A stretch of DNA of 5,466 bases from an uncultured Bacteroidales bacterium. GTDB taxonomy: Bacteria > Bacteroidota > Bacteroidia > Bacteroidales > Paludibacteraceae. Under the pieces are notes generated by a model. It was given only the letters and a program-made list of their open reading frames with translations. It did no database searches and had not been told where the DNA came from. The translations under genes were made by a program, and so were the position numbers. Of the stretch, positions 1 to 5,322 are shown in pieces; within the stretch, counting starts at the first letter, position 1; each line of letters starts with the position of its first letter. The stretch lies in the NCBI GenBank assembly GCA_903873355.1, contig CAIQOG010000564.1:1-5466 (forward strand). The letters run 5' to 3'.

Positions 1-75
1 AAGATTAACGAACTATTGAAGTTTAGAAAGGCTGTTTATTATATTGACGAAAATTTGAATGTTTCCTTACATTAA
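1..75 (+). CDS. C-terminal tail of an unidentified protein (partial)
   Basis: Frame 1 is open from the first base to a TAA at 73-75 and gives 24 residues ending in YYIDENLNVSLH. No other frame on either strand is open across this stretch, which favours a real gene end. The tail is mixed and charged, with no recognisable motif, so no function can be given. No GC-rich terminator hairpin follows; only a weak AT-only palindrome occurs near 130-147. It could equally be a chance open stretch. Confidence 0.35.
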   Translation, partial: KINELLKFRKAVYYIDENLNVSLH

Positions 76-258
76 TCTTTCAGAATTTTATAATTAAACG
101 TGGTGAATGTTGTATTTAGATTTAGCAGGTTTAAAATATTTTTTAAAAACACTACTTGAAAATCGATAATTTTTAAAAAAACAGGCAGTTATGTGTTATT
201 TTTGGGTATGTGGGTTTACAACTACAGCCGATTGTTCGTTAGTTTTCAGGAAAATAAG

Positions 259-266
259 TAACTTTG
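259..266 (+). promoter_or_regulatory. Bacteroidetes -7 promoter box (TAACTTTG)
   Basis: TAACTTTG matches the Bacteroidetes primary sigma factor -7 consensus TAnnTTTG exactly and ends 24 bp before the ATG at 291. This would give a leader of roughly 18 nt. A TTG at 232-234 is a possible -33 element, but the 24-bp spacing is long, so the -33 assignment is uncertain. Nothing else was recognised in the spacer 76-290. Confidence 0.55.
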
Positions 267-290
267 TAGCTCAGATTAAAAATTTCGCGA

Positions 291-1166
291 ATGATTTTTC
301 GGCTTAAATCTTACATTCTTCTCTTGATACCGGTGCTTTCCATTTTTCTGAATTCATGTAAATGGATTCAGGAGCCGGTTCAGCCATCTGCATATATCAC
401 ACAGGTTTTCGATTATGTTTACGCTCCGGGGCAACATGCTCTGGCAGCAAAGAAAACTGATGTGTCAAATTTTATAGGTGAACCATCGGATTACAAAGAC
501 TGGCTCTATCTGGGTGGCTTTGGTGGTTATGTTGTGGCTGGTTTTGATCACAATGTTGTAAATGGAAGTGGTTTTGACTTTGAAGTATTAACACTTAAAG
601 GTTCTTCGTTAGAACCGGGAATAGTGTATGTTATGAGCGATACAAACGGCGATGGTTTACCGAACGAAACATGGTATGAACTGAAAGGAAATTTATATAA
701 TAACTTTAACCTAAACTACTGGGTAAGGTATTATAAAGCTGTTTCGGACACTTCAAACATAACCTGGAAAGATAGTAATAACGATAAAGGAGTTTTGAAA
801 TCAGGTTCGGGTTCAAAATGCACATCAACCTGGTGGTGGCCAAACACAACAACGGACAGTATTACATTTCACGGCAGACGTTTACCCGATCCGTACATAA
901 GCACCGTTAAAAATGGAGTTCAAAGTTGGATTGTATTATCTAATCTTTTCACGTGGGGCTATGTCAAAAATCTGTATGGCACTGACTATGACTCCGATTT
1001 GGGTGGAAATAAATTTGAGATTTCAAATGCAGTGGATACTCTTGGAAAAGCGGTTTACCTTCCACATATTCGCTTTATTAAAGTTCAAACTGCTGTATTA
1101 CAACAAGCCGGTGTACTCAACGAGGTTTCAACTGAAGTGAGAGGTGCGAAGGATTTGAGAAAGTAA
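291..1166 (+). CDS. Surface-type lipoprotein, Bacteroidetes 'cell surface protein' family
   Basis: The 291-residue protein starts with a lipoprotein signal: basic start (R4, K6), hydrophobic core at about 8-20 and a lipobox LNSC with the acylated cysteine at 23. K24 follows; a Lys after the Cys is common in exported Bacteroidetes lipoproteins, though the acidic residues of a classical surface-export signal are not well matched. The mature part has the family hallmark GGFGGYVVAGFDH at 75-87, then NGSGFDFEV at 91-99. A calcium-loop-like stretch DTNGDGLPN lies at 117-125, followed by ETWYEL. The tail contains VQTAV and NEVSTEV (277-283). I know this pattern from Bacteroidetes 'cell surface protein' or PKD-type lipoproteins, which I recall lying near YncE-like propellers and TonB receptors. 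No such neighbour is present here, so the ligand is unknown. The ATG at 291 is chosen because the signal peptide begins there and a -7 box lies just upstream. Gene identity is certain; function is not. Confidence 0.88.
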   Translation: MIFRLKSYILLLIPVLSIFLNSCKWIQEPVQPSAYITQVFDYVYAPGQHALAAKKTDVSNFIGEPSDYKDWLYLGGFGGYVVAGFDHNVVNGSGFDFEVLTLKGSSLEPGIVYVMSDTNGDGLPNETWYELKGNLYNNFNLNYWVRYYKAVSDTSNITWKDSNNDKGVLKSGSGSKCTSTWWWPNTTTDSITFHGRRLPDPYISTVKNGVQSWIVLSNLFTWGYVKNLYGTDYDSDLGGNKFEISNAVDTLGKAVYLPHIRFIKVQTAVLQQAGVLNEVSTEVRGAKDLRK

Positions 1167-1168
1167 AT

Positions 1169-1732
1169 CTATTCTATTACAATCCCGTATTTATCCAGCA
1201 AACCACCTAAGCCCATTCGAGAGAACCGGGCTTTTTTAATGCGGTTTTGTTCCGGGTCGATTGAATAATTGAATGACGTTCTGAAATCTGCTTTCTCAAG
1301 GTTTGTAAATTGAAAAATAGCGCGTTGCAGGTCACAGTTATCAAATACCGATTCAGTGAGATCCGCTTCAGAAAAATCAGTTTCTTGTAGGTTACAATTT
1401 TTCAAAACGGTCTTTTTGAGTTTTCGTTTGTAGAAAACTGCCAGTTTTAAATCACAGTTTTCGAACTTTACAGAAAACAGGAATTCTCTGCAGTAATCGA
1501 ACTGAACACCGACCAATTTACAACCATCAAAAGTCACGTCATTCACTGTGGAATCTGTCAGATTACAAAGACTTAGGTCGCAATCTTCGAAAGCGCATTC
1601 CCTGAAAATAATAGCTGTCAGATTGATTCCGTGGAAATTACAATTCACAAACCGGCAGTTTTCATATTCTCCTTTCTGAAAAGGGGTTTCAGTACAATTT
1701 AACCGCTCAAAAAGTTTGTTTTCTATTATCAT
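1169..1732 (-). CDS. Pentapeptide-repeat protein
   Basis: The 187-residue protein consists largely of pentapeptide repeats, which fold as a right-handed quadrilateral beta-helix. Phe or Leu (occasionally Tyr or Val) falls every fifth residue from 18 to 78. After a two-residue register slip around 79-85 the period resumes from 85 to 150, giving about 27 quintets or nearly seven coils. The i-2 position often carries Cys, as in C(N/D)(F/L), for example C31, C51, C56, C93, C113 and C133. A non-repeat C-terminal segment (151-187, with SIDPEQNRIKKARF) is probably helical and could mediate dimerisation, as in MfpA/Qnr-type proteins. There is no signal peptide, so it is likely cytoplasmic. The size matches small McbG/Qnr-like DNA-gyrase-protecting proteins, but a role in quinolone or toxin protection is only a possibility. 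It is convergent with the lipoprotein gene, with 2 bp between stops. Confidence 0.93.
   Translation of the reverse strand: MIIENKLFERLNCTETPFQKGEYENCRFVNCNFHGINLTAIIFRECAFEDCDLSLCNLTDSTVNDVTFDGCKLVGVQFDYCREFLFSVKFENCDLKLAVFYKRKLKKTVLKNCNLQETDFSEADLTESVFDNCDLQRAIFQFTNLEKADFRTSFNYSIDPEQNRIKKARFSRMGLGGLLDKYGIVIE
1209..1237 (+). terminator. Candidate Rho-independent terminator of the 291-1166 gene
   Basis: AAGCCC (1209-1214) pairs with GGGCTT (1228-1233). Inside, TTC (1216-1218) pairs with GAA (1223-1225) across a GAGA tetraloop. Six T residues run from 1232 to 1237, two of them in the stem. It starts 42 nt past the lipoprotein stop codon. It lies inside the coding region of the convergent gene, whose codons for residues 166-175 (KKARFSRMGL) overlap it; the T run is the complement of two Lys codons. 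The match could therefore be coincidental. Confidence 0.5.
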
Positions 1733-1752
1733 TTTCAGATTTTATTTCAGGA

Positions 1753-1760
1753 CAAAAATA
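1753..1760 (-). promoter_or_regulatory. Candidate -7 box (TATTTTTG) of the pentapeptide-repeat gene
   Basis: Read on the minus strand, TATTTTTG fits TAnnTTTG exactly and lies 20 bp before the ATG at 1732, implying a short leader of about 14 nt. It sits just downstream of the terminator that ends the neighbouring transcript, which makes an independent promoter logical here. A TTTG at 1775-1778 is only 14 bp upstream, too close for a standard -33 box. The region is AT-rich, so a chance match is possible. Confidence 0.42.
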
Positions 1761-1776
1761 ATGATTTATTTTTACA

Positions 1777-1815
1777 AATAAAAAACAGAGAATTACGTTT
1801 CGCAATTCTCTGTTT
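1777..1815 (-). terminator. Rho-independent terminator of the DUF1566/T9SS gene
   Basis: A perfect 12-bp inverted repeat, AAACAGAGAATT (1783-1794) and AATTCTCTGTTT (1804-1815), encloses a 9-nt loop. On the minus strand the hairpin runs into a T-rich stretch (TTTTTTATTT). It begins 19 nt after the stop codon of the gene ending at 1835. The loop can pair further (CG/CG plus a G-U) around an AAA turn. The T tract marks the minus strand; on the plus strand only three T follow the stem. Confidence 0.85.
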
Positions 1816-1834
1816 ATCAATCAATAATCAAAAT

Positions 1835-3406
1835 TTATTGTTTTAATAGTTTTAAGGTTTGTGTGGAATTTTGAGTTGCTATATTCAAATAATAGATGCC
1901 TGAATTTAAATGTGAGAAATTCTGTTTTTCAACCTGGATTCCTACCCATATTGTTTGCCCCATCATATTGATTAACTGATAGTTTTCTGTTCCGGTTGTA
2001 TTTTTTATCACTATGGTTTGGTGAAACGGATTTTCGGAGGATTGATATGTATTTCCGGAATCATTAGTCGTTGGTGTATTCGTGGAACTTTCAACTGTGC
2101 GAACCAAGCGTACGAAATTTGAACCACGAATTGCATCTCCCTGTGGTCCAAAAGAATAACCTGTATAGGTAACTCCGTTCACGACTGTGGTTTTGAGAGT
2201 TGCCCACGAAAAAGGCGGACCAACTTTCTGGTCACTTCGTTGTGCACCAGCTCCGTGTACATCTACCCATTTTGTTTGAGTGGATGGCCAACCCAATGCC
2301 CTTCCAAATGCAATATAATCGGCTTCAGCGCCACCACCATTAGTTGTAGAATAACTGTCATGTGTTGTTGAAGACCAGAAATAACCCCAATCGACCAAAC
2401 CAGCTTCGTTAACTATCTGTGTGCAATTAAAAAAGGTGGAATTGATTGCCGGTTTATTATCATAATCAGGCGAATGAGTATAATCGATGATACTTTGTAA
2501 TTCCTTTATATCAGGCACTCTCCAGTTGTTATGACCAAGATAATTCTGCGAATTTTTGGTTTGAACCCACGCCAGCGCATCAGTCCAGTTCAGTCCTGTA
2601 CCATTATCATTTTTAGCCCACATCAAAGATGTTGCTTTGTCGGTAATAGTTTGATCGCCATTATCCATAAAATCATTGATACCATAGGTAGTTTTTCCGC
2701 GTACTAACTGAACATAAAACGTTTTGGTAAGTTTGCTGAGCGCATCTACCATATCATATCCTTTGATTCTACCATCTGCAAAATTTACTCCAAAATCCTT
2801 CGAATAACCTGATTCGCTCGGATTCAGAATAAAAATGTTGCTCGACATATATTGCTGATCAATCAGTCGTTCACCAATCGCAGTATTTCCATAGGCAAAC
2901 TTAAAATAATTGTCGTCCAGAAAAGGAGTTAAACCGGTTGATGAAGAAGAACCGCCGGGATCTAGACCTTTAGCCAGATACAGAGAATACAATTCTTTGA
3001 TGGTCGGAATGCGCCAATCATTAAAACCGCCGTAGTTTGCAGTATTCACGGTCGTAACCCACGCTTGAGCAGCTGTGTAACTCATTCTATCAGTCTTTAC
3101 CGGGGCTGTGTTGGTCATATTCGGGCTGCTCATCCATGTTAATCCTGTATTATTATCATAAATCGTTTTTGTGTCAGTACTTAACATGTAACTCGACAAA
3201 TTTCCGGTGTACGCTGCATCCTGACCGTAAAAAGTCTGGCCTACAACCGGACAGTTGATTGGACCTGTGGTGTTGAAACACTTCGTTTGACCACCATCCA
3301 CTACTTTATAATTCTGGCTTTGCAGATTAGTTTCTGAAAATAAAAGTAATGATATTGCCAAAAAAATTCCGGCAGTTTGTTTCAGTTTTAAAATTGAGTT
3401 ATTCAT
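1835..3406 (-). CDS. Secreted protein with two DUF1566 (Lcl C-terminal-like) modules and a T9SS type A sorting domain
   Basis: A 523-residue exported protein when started at the ATG 3404-3406. The signal peptide has a basic start (K7, K9), a hydrophobic core at 11-23 and likely cleavage near LQSQ (28-31). Module 1 (about 81-237) has TGLTWM, NDWRIP (129-134), KEL and VQLVRG. Its usual YWSS motif appears as YMSS (186-189). Module 2 (about 248-437) has SLMWAKND, NNWRVP (293-298), KEL, FWSST (343-347) and FVRLVR (431-436). These are marks of the DUF1566/Lcl_C fold, which in Legionella Lcl belongs to an adhesin; the ligand here is unknown. A Ser/Thr/Asn-rich linker leads to a C-terminal domain (464-523) with YQLINMMGQ and SGIYYLNI, typical of T9SS cargo cleaved and anchored at the surface. 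The frame is open to an ATG at 3475, giving 546 residues. That ATG lies in the candidate -7 box and puts 23 polar residues before the signal peptide, so the inner start is preferred. Monocistronic, with its own terminator. Confidence 0.92.
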   Translation of the reverse strand: MNNSILKLKQTAGIFLAISLLLFSETNLQSQNYKVVDGGQTKCFNTTGPINCPVVGQTFYGQDAAYTGNLSSYMLSTDTKTIYDNNTGLTWMSSPNMTNTAPVKTDRMSYTAAQAWVTTVNTANYGGFNDWRIPTIKELYSLYLAKGLDPGGSSSSTGLTPFLDDNYFKFAYGNTAIGERLIDQQYMSSNIFILNPSESGYSKDFGVNFADGRIKGYDMVDALSKLTKTFYVQLVRGKTTYGINDFMDNGDQTITDKATSLMWAKNDNGTGLNWTDALAWVQTKNSQNYLGHNNWRVPDIKELQSIIDYTHSPDYDNKPAINSTFFNCTQIVNEAGLVDWGYFWSSTTHDSYSTTNGGGAEADYIAFGRALGWPSTQTKWVDVHGAGAQRSDQKVGPPFSWATLKTTVVNGVTYTGYSFGPQGDAIRGSNFVRLVRTVESSTNTPTTNDSGNTYQSSENPFHQTIVIKNTTGTENYQLINMMGQTIWVGIQVEKQNFSHLNSGIYYLNIATQNSTQTLKLLKQ

Positions 3407-3472
3407 AAATGAGTTGATTTTTCTGGTCGACCAATTTTTCAATTGCAAAACTAAACTATTTATCCTAAAAAC

Positions 3473-3480
3473 CAAAGATA
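3473..3480 (-). promoter_or_regulatory. -7 promoter box (TATCTTTG) of the DUF1566/T9SS gene
   Basis: TATCTTTG on the minus strand is an exact TAnnTTTG match. Transcription would begin near 3466 and give a leader of about 60 nt to the ATG at 3406. The upstream alternative ATG at 3475 would not be transcribed from here, so this box decides the start. A TTTG at 3496-3499 lies 15 bp upstream, a little close for a -33 element. The box sits downstream of the preceding gene's terminator, as expected for a separate unit. Confidence 0.6.
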
Positions 3481-3526
3481 AAATCAGTGAAAAGGCAAAA
3501 AACTCTCACAGAAAGCAATTTTTTAC

Positions 3527-3558
3527 AAAAAAAACTGTTGCAACTTACTTACAACAGT
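3527..3558 (-). terminator. Rho-independent terminator of the alkyltransferase-SPFH unit
   Basis: On the minus strand, ACTGTTG and CAACAGT (3552-3558 and 3534-3540 on the plus strand) form a perfect 7-bp stem around an 11-nt loop. Seven T residues follow directly (complement of 3527-3533). It starts 28 nt after the stop codon of the SPFH gene and before the next promoter. Confidence 0.85.
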
Positions 3559-3586
3559 CTTTTAAACAATCTAAAAAGTCAAGAAC

Positions 3587-4513
3587 TTATGCTTTTTCGT
3601 TCATTTTCATCATTCCCATCATTTGGTTTATTGTCTTCTGCATTCCGTCGGTGGATGCATCGAGGAAAATAACGTTTCCTTTACCTGTTTCACCAAAATG
3701 TTTAATTGCTTCTGTCCACATAGAAAAAAGTAAGAATGAAGAATCCAAATCAGCATCTGTCATTTCCTTAGCAGCCATTGCCATACCTTTGGCTACTTCC
3801 TCGCGGAAAAGTGCAATTCCCTGCCCGCGTTGCTGTGCTGCTTCTTTTTCGGCTAATGCTGAAATTTTAATCGCATTTCCTTCGGCTTCGGCAGCTTTTG
3901 TTTTGGTAATCAACAAAGCCTGACCTTCATTTTCTGCAGCTGCTTTCAGGTTGTTCGAAGCCACCACGCGCGACATAGATTTGATGATTTCTTCGTCAAA
4001 CGTGATGTCATTCAATTGAATATCAATCATGTGGTAACCCCATTGTTCCAGCGTGTCGTCCAAATGTTTTTTTACTTCCTGTATGATTTCAGTACGGAGA
4101 CTCAGAATTTCAGCCTGCTTTTTGGTAGCTACAAAACTACGAATTGTTCCTTCGATGGTACGAATCAAAGCCTGCATAAAGTTGCGGTCGTCAACAAACT
4201 TGAAAGCTACATTTTTAATTGTTTCATCGGCCTGATTGAAAACAGCATAAAGCAACATGGCTTTAAAATATACGTTGGCCTGATCCTGTGTTACAGCCTG
4301 AAATTCAAGCTCAACGGAACGGTTTTGAATTGAAATACGTTTGTGAACCAGTTCGATAAACGGAATTTTAAAGTTCAAACCCGGTCCCATTATACGACGA
4401 TATTTTCCAAAAATGGTTATAACCGCCACATAACCCTGATTTACAGTTACAAATCCTGAAAAAATAAAGAGCACAAGTACTCCAAAAATAATTAGTCCAA
4501 TTGGTAGTTCCAT
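3587..4513 (-). CDS. SPFH/band-7 (stomatin-prohibitin-flotillin-HflC) membrane protein
   Basis: The 308-residue protein has one N-terminal membrane segment (about 5-23). A band-7 domain follows from about 24 to 190: NQGYVAVITIFGKYRRIMGPGLNF, quoted here only by its ends N25 and F48, then IPFIELVHKRISI and the conserved GYHMIDIQLNDI at 159-170. Residues 187-250 form an Ala/Glu/Lys-rich coiled coil, with KAAEAEGNAIKISALAEKEA inside it and then QRGQGIALFREEV (228-240). These proteins oligomerise into membrane scaffolds that organise lipid domains or regulate proteases. The layout, especially QRGQGIALFREEV, resembles plant HIR and bacterial stomatin-like members more than HflK/HflC, since no FtsH or HflK gene is nearby. 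No NfeD partner is seen either. The C-terminus is Met-rich (289-308). The start follows the alkyltransferase stop by 27 bp with no promoter or terminator between, so the two are probably co-transcribed. The specific client is unknown. Confidence 0.93.
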   Translation of the reverse strand: MELPIGLIIFGVLVLFIFSGFVTVNQGYVAVITIFGKYRRIMGPGLNFKIPFIELVHKRISIQNRSVELEFQAVTQDQANVYFKAMLLYAVFNQADETIKNVAFKFVDDRNFMQALIRTIEGTIRSFVATKKQAEILSLRTEIIQEVKKHLDDTLEQWGYHMIDIQLNDITFDEEIIKSMSRVVASNNLKAAAENEGQALLITKTKAAEAEGNAIKISALAEKEAAQQRGQGIALFREEVAKGMAMAAKEMTDADLDSSFLLFSMWTEAIKHFGETGKGNVIFLDASTDGMQKTINQMMGMMKMNEKA

Positions 4514-4540
4514 ACAATTAATATTTAAAAGTTAGTAGAT

Positions 4541-5038
4541 TTATTTCTTTTCCCACTCAAGCATCTTCTTTTTGCAATCCAACCCCCAACGGAAGCCACC
4601 TAAACCGCCATCTGTTCGGATAACTCGGTGACAAGGAATCAGATACGCTATCGGATTGGCACCAATGGCTGTTCCAACGGCACGCACTGCTTTCGGGCGA
4701 CCAATGGCTTCGGCAATTTGAGCATAGGTAGTGGTTGAACCAGCCGGAATACGCTGTAAGGCTCTCCAAATGGACTGTTGAAATTCAGTGCCGATTGGAT
4801 GCAGAAGTGGCTTTTCATCTCTTTCAAAAATCTGATTTGCAAGCCTTTTTGCTTTTTCATCGTTTTGTTTGAAATTAGTTTCCGGAAAGCGTTGTTCCAA
4901 ATCGAAGGCAGCACTTTCACGGCTTTCGGGGAACGTAAGCGCACAAATTCCGTCGTTTGAAGAAGCAATGCAACATTCGCCAAATGGAGAATCGGAAAAT
5001 CCGAAAGTTGGTTCGGATTGAGGAGGTAATTGTCTCAT
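4541..5038 (-). CDS. ogt: Methylated-DNA-[protein]-cysteine S-methyltransferase (O6-alkylguanine-DNA alkyltransferase)
   Basis: This 165-residue suicide repair enzyme transfers the methyl group from O6-methylguanine (and O4-methylthymine) in DNA to its own cysteine. The acceptor is C136 in IPCHRVI. By alignment with human MGMT from memory, N128, H137 and E163 complete the Asn-His/Cys-Glu network, R119 in AVRAVG is the arginine finger and Y105 is the phosphate-rotating tyrosine. The spacings between all of these match. The N-terminal part (GFSDSPFGECC, 13-23) and GGFRWGLDCKKKMLE (147-161) resemble the C-terminal half of E. coli Ada closely. The Ada regulatory N-terminal domain and HTH region are absent, so this is a stand-alone repair protein and no adaptive-response regulator is visible. 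It is the first gene of a likely two-gene unit with the SPFH gene. The ATG at 5036-5038 gives a normal family length and is preceded by an A-rich leader typical of the phylum. The symbol ogt is by family; ada-like is equally fair. Confidence 0.96.
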   Translation of the reverse strand: MRQLPPQSEPTFGFSDSPFGECCIASSNDGICALTFPESRESAAFDLEQRFPETNFKQNDEKAKRLANQIFERDEKPLLHPIGTEFQQSIWRALQRIPAGSTTTYAQIAEAIGRPKAVRAVGTAIGANPIAYLIPCHRVIRTDGGLGGFRWGLDCKKKMLEWEKK

Positions 5039-5148
5039 TTTAATCAGATTTTTGTATACAAAAACAAAAGCAGGAGCGATTTGGATAATTTTTTGTAAAA
5101 TACTTATCCTTCGTAAGAAGTTAATCCGAAAGTCAACTACATTTGTGG

Positions 5149-5156
5149 CAAAGTTA
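5149..5156 (-). promoter_or_regulatory. -7 promoter box (TAACTTTG) of the alkyltransferase-SPFH unit
   Basis: TAACTTTG on the minus strand is an exact TAnnTTTG match and the same octamer as the box at 259-266. It lies 110 bp upstream of the alkyltransferase ATG, implying a leader of about 100 nt. No clear -33 TTG is found at normal spacing. No riboswitch-like structure was recognised in the leader (5039-5141). Confidence 0.45.
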
Positions 5157-5238
5157 ATGAATAAATTTAGTTTAATTGAATTCTTAACATCAGAAATTTC
5201 AATTTTCTGACTTTAATGAATTTCTTAATTTGCTTTTT

Positions 5239-5322
5239 ATGAAGAAAAGAATAATTCAGTTATTTATACTGAGTGTATTTGGTTTATTTTCAACAGTTCC
5301 TGTTTTTCCACATACTATATAA
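5239..5322 (+). pseudogene. Truncated start of a secreted-protein gene (signal peptide only)
   Basis: The ATG at 5239 opens a 27-codon frame beginning MKKRIIQLFILSVFGLF, a textbook Sec signal peptide: three basic residues, then a hydrophobic core. The frame then crosses into sequence that encodes penicillin-binding protein 2 on the other strand and stops at TAA 5320-5322. The most economical reading is the 5' end of a secreted or lipoprotein gene cut off near 5276-5290. A chance signal-like frame cannot be excluded. Confidence 0.4.

Noticed and set aside
130..147. AT-only palindrome TTTAAAA/TTTTAAA in the left spacer
   Set aside because: No GC pairs and expected by chance in AT-rich intergenic DNA; too weak to call a terminator or operator.
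263..276. TTTGTAGCTCAGAT resembles the D-arm start of a tRNA gene
   Set aside because: No acceptor, anticodon or T-arm pairing follows, the coding start of the lipoprotein intervenes, and the match is explained by the -7 box plus chance.
1169..1732. Calling the pentapeptide-repeat protein a quinolone-resistance (Qnr) determinant
   Set aside because: Repeat structure alone does not show this; Qnr proteins are longer (about 215 residues) and the sequence shows no Qnr-specific loop pattern that I can confirm.
3414..3923. A 169-codon plus-strand open frame opposite the SPFH gene
   Set aside because: It lies mostly antisense to a well-supported SPFH gene, crosses its terminator and the neighbouring promoter, and has no recognisable domain. 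It is a shadow frame.
3587..4513. HflC/HflK or prohibitin-specific naming of the SPFH gene
   Set aside because: There is no HflK partner or FtsH neighbour and the tail differs; only the superfamily can be supported.
5190..5210. Small inverted repeat TCAGAAA/TTTCTGA upstream of the signal-peptide frame
   Set aside because: Seven weak base pairs, no T tract and no second copy in the window; not enough for an operator or terminator call.
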